28,868 nucleotides of DNA from Nanobdellota archaeon (GTDB taxonomy: Archaea; Nanobdellota; Nanobdellia; SCGC-AAA011-G17; GW2011-AR17). Within the stretch, counting starts at the first letter, position 1. The number at the start of each line of letters is the position of its first letter. The DNA is taken from contig JASEIA010000004.1 in the NCBI GenBank assembly GCA_030018575.1, forward strand, positions 1 to 28,868, given 5' to 3'. Shown here in pieces: positions 1-6,691 of the stretch. The notes below the pieces were generated by a model. The model ran no database searches and was not told the DNA's origin. It saw nothing but the letters and a program-made list of their open reading frames with translations. The translations under genes and the position numbers were made by a program.

Positions 1-43
1 GAAAGACATAACACTATTCAGTGTATAATTACTTATGTCTTTC
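1..43. repeat. Inverted repeat at window start
   Basis: An 11-bp perfect inverted repeat, GAAAGACATAA (1-11) and TTATGTCTTTC (33-43), flanks a spacer that itself contains ACAC (11-14) and GTGT (21-24). It may be a terminator for a gene outside the window, or the end of a larger repeat cut by the window edge. No coding sequence lies between it and the gene at 253. The rest of 44-220 holds no gene. Its 3' half is pyrimidine-rich and G-poor, like the tract at 17320-17420. Confidence 0.5.
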
Positions 44-221
44 ACTATAATATTAAGCATAGAGAAAGCAACAGCCAACTGACGGCATTATGTTAATTCC
101 CAAGCCTCCTTTTCTGCCAGCTAATAACCAGAAAGCAATGGCTGCGTGCCAATAATTTCACGCCAGAGGCCTGCCTTCTCTGCCCGCCACTTCCCTACTT
201 TCCCACAACCCCACCATTAGC

Positions 222-230
222 TATATAAAT
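222..230 (+). promoter_or_regulatory. TATA box for the gene at 253 (leaderless)
   Basis: TATATAAAT is centred 27 nt upstream of the ATG at 253. Archaeal transcription starts about 25 nt downstream of the TATA box, so the mRNA should begin at or next to the start codon. No SD motif is seen, consistent with a leaderless transcript. Confidence 0.7.
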
Positions 231-252
231 CCAATTCCCCTTAATTTACAGC

Positions 253-696
253 ATGGAAGGAGAGGCTGAACAAGGCCAGGACATAATAGTCGAGCTTGTG
301 AACAGGATAAGGATTCTTGAGAGCAAATACACCCTGATGAGCGAAAGGCTCCTGGTTGTAAACCAGAACATGATAGAGCACCACAAGCAGCTTACAAAGG
401 AAATAAAGGTGAATGAAGGGGTTGTCCGCGACCTGAAAAACGACCTTGAAAAGGTGAAGAACATACTCAAGCACCTGTCAGAGGAAGCTGCAAATTTCTC
501 GAGAAAGGACGAGGTAAAGCTATTGGAAAAGTATATTAAGCTGTGGAACCCCCTTAATTTTGTGACAGACAGCGATGTGAAAAACATCGTGCAGAGGGAA
601 TTAAGGCGGATTGAGGAAGGCAGGCTGGAGCCTGTTCCTGCGCCAAAAGCGCCTGAACAGCCAGTGCAAAAGAAAGAGGTGAAGATGAATGCCTGA
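253..696 (+). CDS. Coiled-coil protein, possibly archaellum/pilus accessory (FlaC-like)
   Basis: A 147-aa soluble protein with no signal peptide. Residues about 10-85 form heptad-rich coiled coil, followed by a short conserved-looking segment (LLEKYIKLWNPLNFVT, about residues 90-105) and a Pro/Ala/Lys-rich tail. The layout, with a coiled coil then an aromatic-Asn-Pro patch, resembles the short FlaC/D/E accessory proteins of archaella. I infer this from architecture only; there is no decisive motif. The ATG at 253 is favoured by the TATA box 27 nt upstream. Its 3' end overlaps the next gene by 8 nt, so the two are probably translated together. A FlaJ-like platform gene starts 0.3 kb downstream of that partner, which supports a pilus-related role but does not prove it. 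Confidence 0.6.
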   Translation: MEGEAEQGQDIIVELVNRIRILESKYTLMSERLLVVNQNMIEHHKQLTKEIKVNEGVVRDLKNDLEKVKNILKHLSEEAANFSRKDEVKLLEKYIKLWNPLNFVTDSDVKNIVQRELRRIEEGRLEPVPAPKAPEQPVQKKEVKMNA

Positions 697-1174
697 AGAA
701 AACTCAAATGAAAACATGCAGGTTTCTGCAATAAACCAGGTTGAGGAAGATATTCCAGTGCCGGCTCCGACACCATCTGCTGCAATGCCCTCAATGACGC
801 CTTCTGCAGAAATGCCGCAAATGCCTTCTTCGCCTTCAATGAGCTATGATGAAATGCAGTCAATTGTTGAGGAAATAATCGAAGAGAAATGGAAAGACAT
901 GCTCACAAGCATGGGCGACATTACAACATGGAAAGTGCAGTTCGAGGATGACATGGAGGCTGCAAAGCAGGAAATCCTGAGATTGCAGTCAAGGTTTGAC
1001 ACAATGCAGGCAGCCATGGTTGGAAAAGTAGGCGAGTATGAAACCTCAATGAAAGACCTTAGCACTGAGATGAAAGCTCTTGAGCAGGTAATGCAGAAGA
1101 TATTGGAGCCATTAACTTCAAACATCAAAGAGTTGGGAAGGATTGTTGAAGATTTGAGGGCAAGGAAGAAGTGA
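689..1174 (+). CDS. Coiled-coil protein with Pro/Met-rich N-terminus, partner of the gene at 253
   Basis: A 161-aa soluble protein. Residues 1-50 are a low-complexity Pro/Ser/Met linker, residues about 52-100 are acidic helix, and about 100-160 are coiled coil ending in a basic RARKK tail. A strong internal SD (GAGGTGA, about 677-683) sits 6 nt before the ATG, which lies inside the last codons of the upstream gene. Two adjacent coiled-coil proteins in this arrangement could form a hetero-oligomer. The motif ILEPLTSNIKEL near the C-terminus loosely parallels the LWNPLNFVT patch of its neighbour. I do not recognise a defined family. A FlaC/FlaD-like pilus accessory role is an inference from context. 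Confidence 0.6.
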   Translation: MPEENSNENMQVSAINQVEEDIPVPAPTPSAAMPSMTPSAEMPQMPSSPSMSYDEMQSIVEEIIEEKWKDMLTSMGDITTWKVQFEDDMEAAKQEILRLQSRFDTMQAAMVGKVGEYETSMKDLSTEMKALEQVMQKILEPLTSNIKELGRIVEDLRARKK

Positions 1175-1214
1175 AGGCCAGCCTCCGGCGTAAATTAGAT
1201 GTTTTTAATGGTGT

Positions 1215-1343
1215 ATAAAGTATAACTTTATGTATTCGAAAATGCCGCAGCATTTTCGGATATCCGAAACGCTTTGCGTTTCGAATACACTAAAGAAAGC
1301 TGAGCGAATTAGCGAAGCTTTCTTGTGATTTGAAAACAAGAAA
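1215..1343. repeat. Hairpin array A (five consecutive hairpins)
   Basis: Perfect stems follow one another. ATAAAGT 1215-1221 pairs with 1225-1231. CGAAAATGC 1237-1245 pairs with 1250-1258 (loop CGCA). CGAAACGC 1265-1272 pairs with 1276-1283 (loop TTT). AAGAAAGCT 1293-1301 pairs with 1316-1324. TTTCTTGT 1319-1326 pairs with 1336-1343. The second and third stems flank the palindrome GGATATCC (1258-1265) and are enclosed by an outer stem GTATTCG (1232-1238) / CGAATAC (1282-1288). The last two stems share 1319-1324, so they exclude each other. No credible gene lies in 1175-1459. The same frame recurs at 21397-21453. It could be a structured RNA, a small non-autonomous element or a DNA cruciform site. 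Confidence 0.75.
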
Positions 1344-1418
1344 ATAAAAGAAGTGTAGCGGAGCTCTGCCTTTTTTGCTTTCAACATTGCCACTGCCTAC
1401 ATTTATAAATCCTAAAAC

Positions 1419-1452
1419 CCTATAAAATAACATATTTAGCACTATATAAAAG
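1419..1452 (+). promoter_or_regulatory. Candidate promoter and SD region for the platform gene
   Basis: AT-rich TATA-like stretches occur at about 1401-1409 (TTTATAAAT), 1419-1426 (CTATAAAA) and 1443-1451. The middle one is at a suitable distance for a short leader containing the SD-like AGAGGA just before the ATG at 1460. Which one is used cannot be decided by eye. Confidence 0.4.
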
Positions 1453-1459
1453 AGGAATT

Positions 1460-3679
1460 ATGGCTATACTGGGCTCAGGCGCAAACGTTGAAAAAATAAT
1501 GGGCAAGTACGGCCTGAAGATAGACACAAAGCTCGGCCCCAACATGATGGACCAGCCGGGCCCTGACAAGATTTTCTCAAAGGATTATACCACCTTCAGG
1601 GATGAGGCATTGAAGTCAAGCGCCGGCTTTTATGAGCAGGCATGCAATTTTTCAGAAAAAATACTAAAAGTGGAGCCAAAGCCTGAGCAGGCTGCGAAGC
1701 TCCGGGATTCAATAGAGCGCTGCCATCTGGGAATCACCCCTGCCGGAGCTTATTCCCTCGGAACTCTTGTGATGATTATGCTGATAATATTAGGGGTTGC
1801 AATACTGGGAATTTCATTCTTTCTTACCGAGGCAAAAGTAACCTGCACAACGCAGATACTTCTTCCGCTCATACTTATCTTCGGAGGGATAGGCGCTGTC
1901 AAGCCGATAAGCACTTATCCAAACCACCTTGCAATGAAATGGCGCCTGCAGGCATCAAACCAGATGGTTCTCTGCATATTGTATATTGTGATGTACATGA
2001 GGCACACATCAAACCTTGAGCATGCAATAAAGTTTGCAGGCGAGCATATAGGAAATCCTCTTGCCTTGGACCTGAGGAAAATCGTCTGGGATGTTGAAAC
2101 CCAGAAATATTCAAACATAAAGACAGCAATTGACATATACCTTGAGCAGTGGAAGGACTATAACATGGAATTCATAGAGGCATTCCACCTTATTGAGTCG
2201 TCATTGTTTGAGGGAAACGAGCAGAGAAGGGTTGAGCTTTTGGAAAAAGCCCTTGAAGTGATGCTTGAAGGCACTTACAACAACATGATGCACTATGCCC
2301 AGGAAACAAAAGGACCCATAACAACACTGCACATGCTTGGCGTAATTCTTCCTGTATTGGGATTGATAATACTCCCGCTTGTCGGAGCTTTTATGGGAGT
2401 CAAATGGTACCAGCTTGCGCTGCTTTACAATATCGCGCTTCCAATCGGGGTTTATTTCATGGGATACAGGATAATGGCAAAAAGGCCTGTCGGCTATGCG
2501 CAGACAAACATCTATGAAAACCATCCAAAATACAGGAGCATGAGAATGTATATTTCAGGCGGAAGGGAAGTAAGCCCCAAGAAGATAGCCTGGATATACG
2601 GCTCAATGATAGTTCTTATCGGGCTTTTGCCATTGATTATGCACATGGTAATGCCGGGGCAGGATTTCCCAATCGGAAATGCTGAGCAGCCTTTCGGCTG
2701 GGTTCTTGAGTACAAGGATGTTGAAATTGCATGCGGCGAGTCAAAGGTCACAAAAACAGCAGGCCCCTTCGGCATAGGGGCGTCATTGCTCAGCCTGCTT
2801 GTAACTCTTGGAGTCGCAGTAGGATTGGGAATGTATTACAAGATAAGGTCAAACAGGCTCATGGTTGTAAGGAACGAAACAAAAAAGCTTGAGAACGAAT
2901 TCCAGGGCGCATTGTTCCAGCTAGGCAACAGGCTCGGCTCCGGAATTCCCACTGAAATGGCATTCAGCTCTGTTGCTGAAACACTTCACGGCACTCCAAC
3001 AGGAAACTTCTTTGCAATAGTTGACAACAACATAAGAAGGGGCGGGATGAGCGTAAGGAATGCTATATTTGACGAGAAAATCGGCGCAATAAACGAGTAC
3101 CCAAGCTCATTGATTGACAGCTCAATGAGGGTTCTTGTTGAAACCTCAACCAAGGGCCCTAATGTTGTTTCAAAGGCAATGATAAACATCTCAACATACC
3201 TTGACAGGATTAACAAGGTGAATGAAAGGCTGAAGGATTTGCTTGCAGAGACAGCAAGCTCAATGAAAGCTCAGGTTTCATTCCTGTCGCCTGTAATTTC
3301 AGGCATTGTTGTGGGCATAGGCACGATGATTACCGCAATAATGGGCGGGCTGGCAAGCACGCTTGCAATGCAGGGCGGTGAAGAAGGAGCTGCATTAGGC
3401 GGGATACCAATTGACATGTTTGACTTGTCAGGGCTTATGCCGCCATATTACCTGCAGATTGTTGTCGGGATTTACCTTATTGAAGTCATATACGTATTGA
3501 CTATCCTTGGAAACGGCATAGAAAACGGCGTTGACAAGCTTAACGAGGAATATTCGCTCGGCAAAAACTTATATAAGGGCACTGTCTTTTATATAGCAGT
3601 AGCCGGGCTTACAATGCTCGTGTTCAATGCTTTGGCTGCAATGATAGCGCAGAAGGCATTGACAGCGGGAGCAGCTTAA
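1460..3679 (+). CDS. FlaJ/TadC-like type II/IV secretion F-family membrane platform, duplicated
   Basis: A 739-aa multi-spanning membrane protein. After a soluble N-terminus (1-95), membrane segments fall at about 100-150, 168-180, 290-345, 375-395, 440-460, 605-640, 660-690 and 710-735. Cytosolic helical blocks between them (about 185-285 and 470-600) look like the two GspF/T2SF repeats typical of archaeal FlaJ/PilC/TadC platforms, including the second-repeat pattern of ELGNRLGSG-type and TSTKGPNVVSKAM-type helices. Such proteins anchor a hexameric FlaI/PilB ATPase and extrude pilins. It heads a run of same-strand genes for small membrane peptides and prepilin-like or secreted proteins. No ATPase gene is present in the window, so it must be encoded elsewhere. 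Family assignment is confident; whether it serves an adhesive pilus, an archaellum or a secretion device is not. Confidence 0.85.
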   Translation: MAILGSGANVEKIMGKYGLKIDTKLGPNMMDQPGPDKIFSKDYTTFRDEALKSSAGFYEQACNFSEKILKVEPKPEQAAKLRDSIERCHLGITPAGAYSLGTLVMIMLIILGVAILGISFFLTEAKVTCTTQILLPLILIFGGIGAVKPISTYPNHLAMKWRLQASNQMVLCILYIVMYMRHTSNLEHAIKFAGEHIGNPLALDLRKIVWDVETQKYSNIKTAIDIYLEQWKDYNMEFIEAFHLIESSLFEGNEQRRVELLEKALEVMLEGTYNNMMHYAQETKGPITTLHMLGVILPVLGLIILPLVGAFMGVKWYQLALLYNIALPIGVYFMGYRIMAKRPVGYAQTNIYENHPKYRSMRMYISGGREVSPKKIAWIYGSMIVLIGLLPLIMHMVMPGQDFPIGNAEQPFGWVLEYKDVEIACGESKVTKTAGPFGIGASLLSLLVTLGVAVGLGMYYKIRSNRLMVVRNETKKLENEFQGALFQLGNRLGSGIPTEMAFSSVAETLHGTPTGNFFAIVDNNIRRGGMSVRNAIFDEKIGAINEYPSSLIDSSMRVLVETSTKGPNVVSKAMINISTYLDRINKVNERLKDLLAETASSMKAQVSFLSPVISGIVVGIGTMITAIMGGLASTLAMQGGEEGAALGGIPIDMFDLSGLMPPYYLQIVVGIYLIEVIYVLTILGNGIENGVDKLNEEYSLGKNLYKGTVFYIAVAGLTMLVFNALAAMIAQKALTAGAA

Positions 3680-3691
3680 AAAGAGATATGT

Positions 3692-3790
3692 ATGGCAACA
3701 AGAAGCGTAATTATGCTGGTGCTTGCAATACTTATAGGAGTATTGATACTTGCAATAGCGCTTAAATTAAAATCAGGTGCATTCAATTGA
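3692..3790 (+). CDS. 32-aa single-TM peptide between platform and pilin-like genes
   Basis: A short ORF, too small for most gene callers. It has a four-residue polar start (MATR), one hydrophobic helix (about residues 5-24) and a KLKSGAFN tail. It begins 12 nt after the platform stop with a purine-rich AAAGAGA upstream, and its TGA overlaps the TTG start of the next gene (TTGA). The tight packing in a clear operon supports a real gene. It could be a minor pilin-like subunit or an assembly peptide; no prepilin cleavage motif is evident. A competing ATG at 3688 in another frame gives a less hydrophobic peptide and is less likely. Confidence 0.6.
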   Translation: MATRSVIMLVLAILIGVLILAIALKLKSGAFN

Positions 3791-4551
3791 ATCACAAAAA
3801 AGGAGAAATAGAGACAAGCATGCTTGTGACAATAATTTTGCTTATTGCGGCTGCTGTAGTGATAGGCGGCATTGTGTGGGCTGTTGTCGGGGATATTGGC
3901 ATTAGCGACATGAAGAAGTACGGCTGCTGGGTTTCAAACGGATTCAGGTCAAGCAATATTGCCTTCAAGATGGTTTTGCCTTCTGCATGCGACATATTCA
4001 ATGTTGAGCATCCTGTTGACATGAAAGAGCTTGCCTCAATGATGAAGGATTCATGGTGGATGTACGGCAAGGGAGACTGGGACTATGGGGCAGGAAACAG
4101 CGAAACAATGGTGTTTTACTTCAGTGTTGCAGAAGACATAGATGTTCTGCAATTTATCAGTTATCTTTATGCCACAAGCGGCGGAAAGCCTGTTGACAAT
4201 CCATCGAATTCAGATTATACATACCTGGAAAAAGGCTCGCGGGGCAGGACAATATGCACTGGCAAGCAGATTCACGGCACTGGAGGCGCAGGGGAAAGGC
4301 CTGTGTTAAAAAAGCTTGATGGGGAAGGAAGGCCAAGGTATTATTACATAATGTTTTGGGATGATGCAGAAATATTAGGGCAGGGCGCGGAATATGGGGA
4401 CAAGATAGTAATTGCAGGAAAGCCAAACCTCAAGCAGGAAGGAGTTTATTACTGCTTTTCATTGGTAGACCAGACGCAGCTGCTTCAAATACCCTATGGC
4501 GGAGACAGGAAATTCATAGCAAACAGGATTGCGGGAGCGCTGGGTTTATGA
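3787..4551 (+). CDS. Prepilin-like exported protein with class III-type N-terminus
   Basis: A 254-aa protein. The N-terminus has the basic-Gly start HKKGEIETS followed by one long hydrophobic helix (about 12-35), as in archaeal type IV prepilins cleaved after Gly by a FlaK/PibD-type peptidase; the remainder is an exported globular domain with four or five Cys. The TTG start at 3787 is chosen because it retains the KKG motif, overlaps the preceding TGA as TTGA, and has AGGTG (about 3774-3778) at SD distance. The next ATG would delete the cleavage motif. It overlaps the next gene by ATGA. I infer it to be a pilin subunit, or a protein displayed by the adjacent platform. The globular domain is not one I recognise. 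Confidence 0.65.
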   Translation: MNHKKGEIETSMLVTIILLIAAAVVIGGIVWAVVGDIGISDMKKYGCWVSNGFRSSNIAFKMVLPSACDIFNVEHPVDMKELASMMKDSWWMYGKGDWDYGAGNSETMVFYFSVAEDIDVLQFISYLYATSGGKPVDNPSNSDYTYLEKGSRGRTICTGKQIHGTGGAGERPVLKKLDGEGRPRYYYIMFWDDAEILGQGAEYGDKIVIAGKPNLKQEGVYYCFSLVDQTQLLQIPYGGDRKFIANRIAGALGL

Positions 4552-4703
4552 AACTTAAAAAAGGAAAACTTGCCCTGGATTATCTTGCAATCATAATACT
4601 TGCATTAATCGTGCTTGTTGTAATGCTCATATTCAGCGGGAAGCTCAGGGGCATGGCAGTGGATGCATGGCGAAGCTTCCTTTCAACAATAGGGAGAAGG
4701 TAA
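4548..4703 (+). CDS. 51-aa prepilin-like membrane peptide
   Basis: A short ORF: basic start MKLKKGKLALDY, one hydrophobic helix (about 14-30), then an amphipathic basic tail ending in GRR. The KKGK...L pattern before the helix resembles a class III (prepilin) signal. Its ATG overlaps the upstream TGA by 4 nt (ATGA), and it stops 5 nt before the preferred start of the next gene. This packing and the pilin-like N-terminus support a real gene, probably a minor pilin or major small subunit. Its size is unusually small for a pilin. Confidence 0.65.
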   Translation: MKLKKGKLALDYLAIIILALIVLVVMLIFSGKLRGMAVDAWRSFLSTIGRR

Positions 4704-4708
4704 GAAAG

Positions 4709-6685
4709 ATGGAAGAGAGTACAAGCTGGGTTACGTATGCGTTGATTATACTTGCAGTGCTTTTGGTAGTCGGGATTATGGTTTACAAGTTTTATCCAGA
4801 AACATTCTCAGATATCTCAAAGATTGCAGAGGAAGTTTTCAAGTTCGGGGAGGATGCAAAAAAATCAGAGGCTTTGCAAATTGTCACTGCAAGCACAATA
4901 CATTCAATAATGGATTGCCTTGAAAAATCTCTGGACAATTGCGGCTGCGAGCTTAACATGGAGCAGATGGCAAAGCTTCCCGAAGGATACAAGGTATTCC
5001 TGCAGAACAGGCTTGACAAAACAGAAGGCGAAGGGCAGAGATACCTGCTTGTGGCTGCATTTGACATGAATGACGCGCCTGTCGGCGAAGCCTCGCGCAT
5101 GAACAACCTGCAGTTGAGCCTTGCTTTACACGCAAAATGGCGGGAAAGCGGAAAAAATATGGAAGGCGTGCTGTGCAGGCCGCTGGATGCTTATGAACTG
5201 GCAATACAAGCAATAGGCGGGCAGGAAAGCGTGGCGCCTGATGCAAGCTTTGAAAATATGCTTATTGAAAAAAAGGACGGAAAGATAGTTTTCAAGGCGG
5301 GAAAATACGGGCCTTACAGCTTTTACCATGAAGGCATCGTGCTGCAGATGCACAGGCTTGGAAACAATGTATGCTTTGTCACAGAAGCAATAAATGGGGA
5401 ATCGGTTAATTTTGGAGACCTTACAGGCAGGCAGGACATAGCAGGGCTTGTAAAGTTCGCTGCGGAAGAGCAAGGCGTATCAAGCCCTTTTGAAAGGAAC
5501 CTGATAATGGAAGAGCTTTTCAAGGTGCCGAGATGCAAAGGCGTTGCAGGAATGGATTATTCAATAACATGGCCTGCCGCTGTTGAAGAGATAACAGGAA
5601 TCAACTCCTGCGGGACTTTTGAAGGGGCGCAAAACAGGTTTTCGCGCTGGGTAAAGATTAATGTAAAGGAAAATAACAATGTTATTTCCCCAATTGCATA
5701 CGGCGTTGTAACAGATTACTGCGATTCAAACTGCGGGGATGAGGGAAAGAGCGTTACAATATATGAGCTGCACAGCGCATATGAAACATTCCCTTCAGCA
5801 AACCGACTTGTCGGAAGAGTTGTGAAGATTGCAGGGCTTAAGACGATTGACCGGGCATACAAGGCAAGGGCGCAGGTGACAACAACAGGATTTACAGGCG
5901 GCGCTGTCCTGAAGGCAGGCGACACAATCGGCGCTTCAACATCAAGCCTTACAATGATGGAAACCTACAAGAGAAACAATGAGGTTGAAGGCGGGGATGA
6001 CTGGATAATAAAGAACCTTGAAAGGTTTATAGGCAAAAAAACGTATATAGGCAAAGAAAGAACAGAACAGAATATACAGAAAGCAATAAGCTCAAGCAAC
6101 ATACTGCTTTGCTTGCTTCCAAAACTGCCTGCTGAATATTATGCAGGCTCATGCACTACAGGCAGTTATGACATGCAAAGCGAATGCAAGGGCATTGACC
6201 GGACTTCACTGGCAGAGCTTGCAAATGAGGCGTCTGCCATGGAAGAAAACAGCGAGCCGGCACACATAGTGTTCCCAATGTGCAAGAACTGCAGGATTGT
6301 TTTAATTCAAAAAGACAGCGAGGACAGGGGCGCGCCCTGCAGCGAGGCAACAACAGAAGAAAGATGCATGACAAACAAAGGGGTCAGAACCTGTGAGACA
6401 GTGACAAACCCGCGCTCAGCAACCTGCGACTTGCCGCACAGGTGCCCTGAAGGCGAAACATGCATATGCGAGCAGAGGATTGAGGAAGTCTCGTCTTATA
6501 CAGAATTACAAAGGCAAACTTACGATTTAAGGAGAAGCTACTGTGCCAGGCTTCCCCCTTATGGATTTCAGCCGGTGTTTGCAAGGGGCACTGTAAATGC
6601 AGGAGACAGAACCGTCAGGGACATATGGCTTCAGCGCGCCGGCAGTACCTTGGGAATATGCGAAACCTTTCCCTGCATAAGGTAA
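4709..6685 (+). CDS. Large membrane-anchored Cys-rich exoprotein
   Basis: A 658-aa protein from the chosen ATG at 4709. That start is preferred over an in-frame ATG at 4667 because the latter lies inside the upstream gene, whereas 4709 follows its stop by 5 nt with AGAAGGT at SD distance. A short polar N-terminus is followed by one TM helix (about 8-26). The rest is extracellular with many Cys. Residues about 55-120 carry a small module, DC...CGC...LPEGYKV, that recurs twice in the next gene. The C-terminal 120 residues are Cys-dense (CPEGETCIC and similar) and probably disulfide-bonded. The N-terminus resembles the pilin-like proteins upstream but lacks an obvious KG cleavage site. Function unknown; context suggests a surface component of the pilus/protease locus. 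Confidence 0.7.
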   Translation: MEESTSWVTYALIILAVLLVVGIMVYKFYPETFSDISKIAEEVFKFGEDAKKSEALQIVTASTIHSIMDCLEKSLDNCGCELNMEQMAKLPEGYKVFLQNRLDKTEGEGQRYLLVAAFDMNDAPVGEASRMNNLQLSLALHAKWRESGKNMEGVLCRPLDAYELAIQAIGGQESVAPDASFENMLIEKKDGKIVFKAGKYGPYSFYHEGIVLQMHRLGNNVCFVTEAINGESVNFGDLTGRQDIAGLVKFAAEEQGVSSPFERNLIMEELFKVPRCKGVAGMDYSITWPAAVEEITGINSCGTFEGAQNRFSRWVKINVKENNNVISPIAYGVVTDYCDSNCGDEGKSVTIYELHSAYETFPSANRLVGRVVKIAGLKTIDRAYKARAQVTTTGFTGGAVLKAGDTIGASTSSLTMMETYKRNNEVEGGDDWIIKNLERFIGKKTYIGKERTEQNIQKAISSSNILLCLLPKLPAEYYAGSCTTGSYDMQSECKGIDRTSLAELANEASAMEENSEPAHIVFPMCKNCRIVLIQKDSEDRGAPCSEATTEERCMTNKGVRTCETVTNPRSATCDLPHRCPEGETCICEQRIEEVSSYTELQRQTYDLRRSYCARLPPYGFQPVFARGTVNAGDRTVRDIWLQRAGSTLGICETFPCIR

Positions 6686-6691
6686 ACTAAC

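Noticed and set aside
4667..4708. Upstream in-frame ATG for the 658-aa exoprotein
   Set aside because: It lies inside the 51-aa gene and places 14 polar residues before the anchor; the ATG at 4709 has a good SD and follows the upstream stop.
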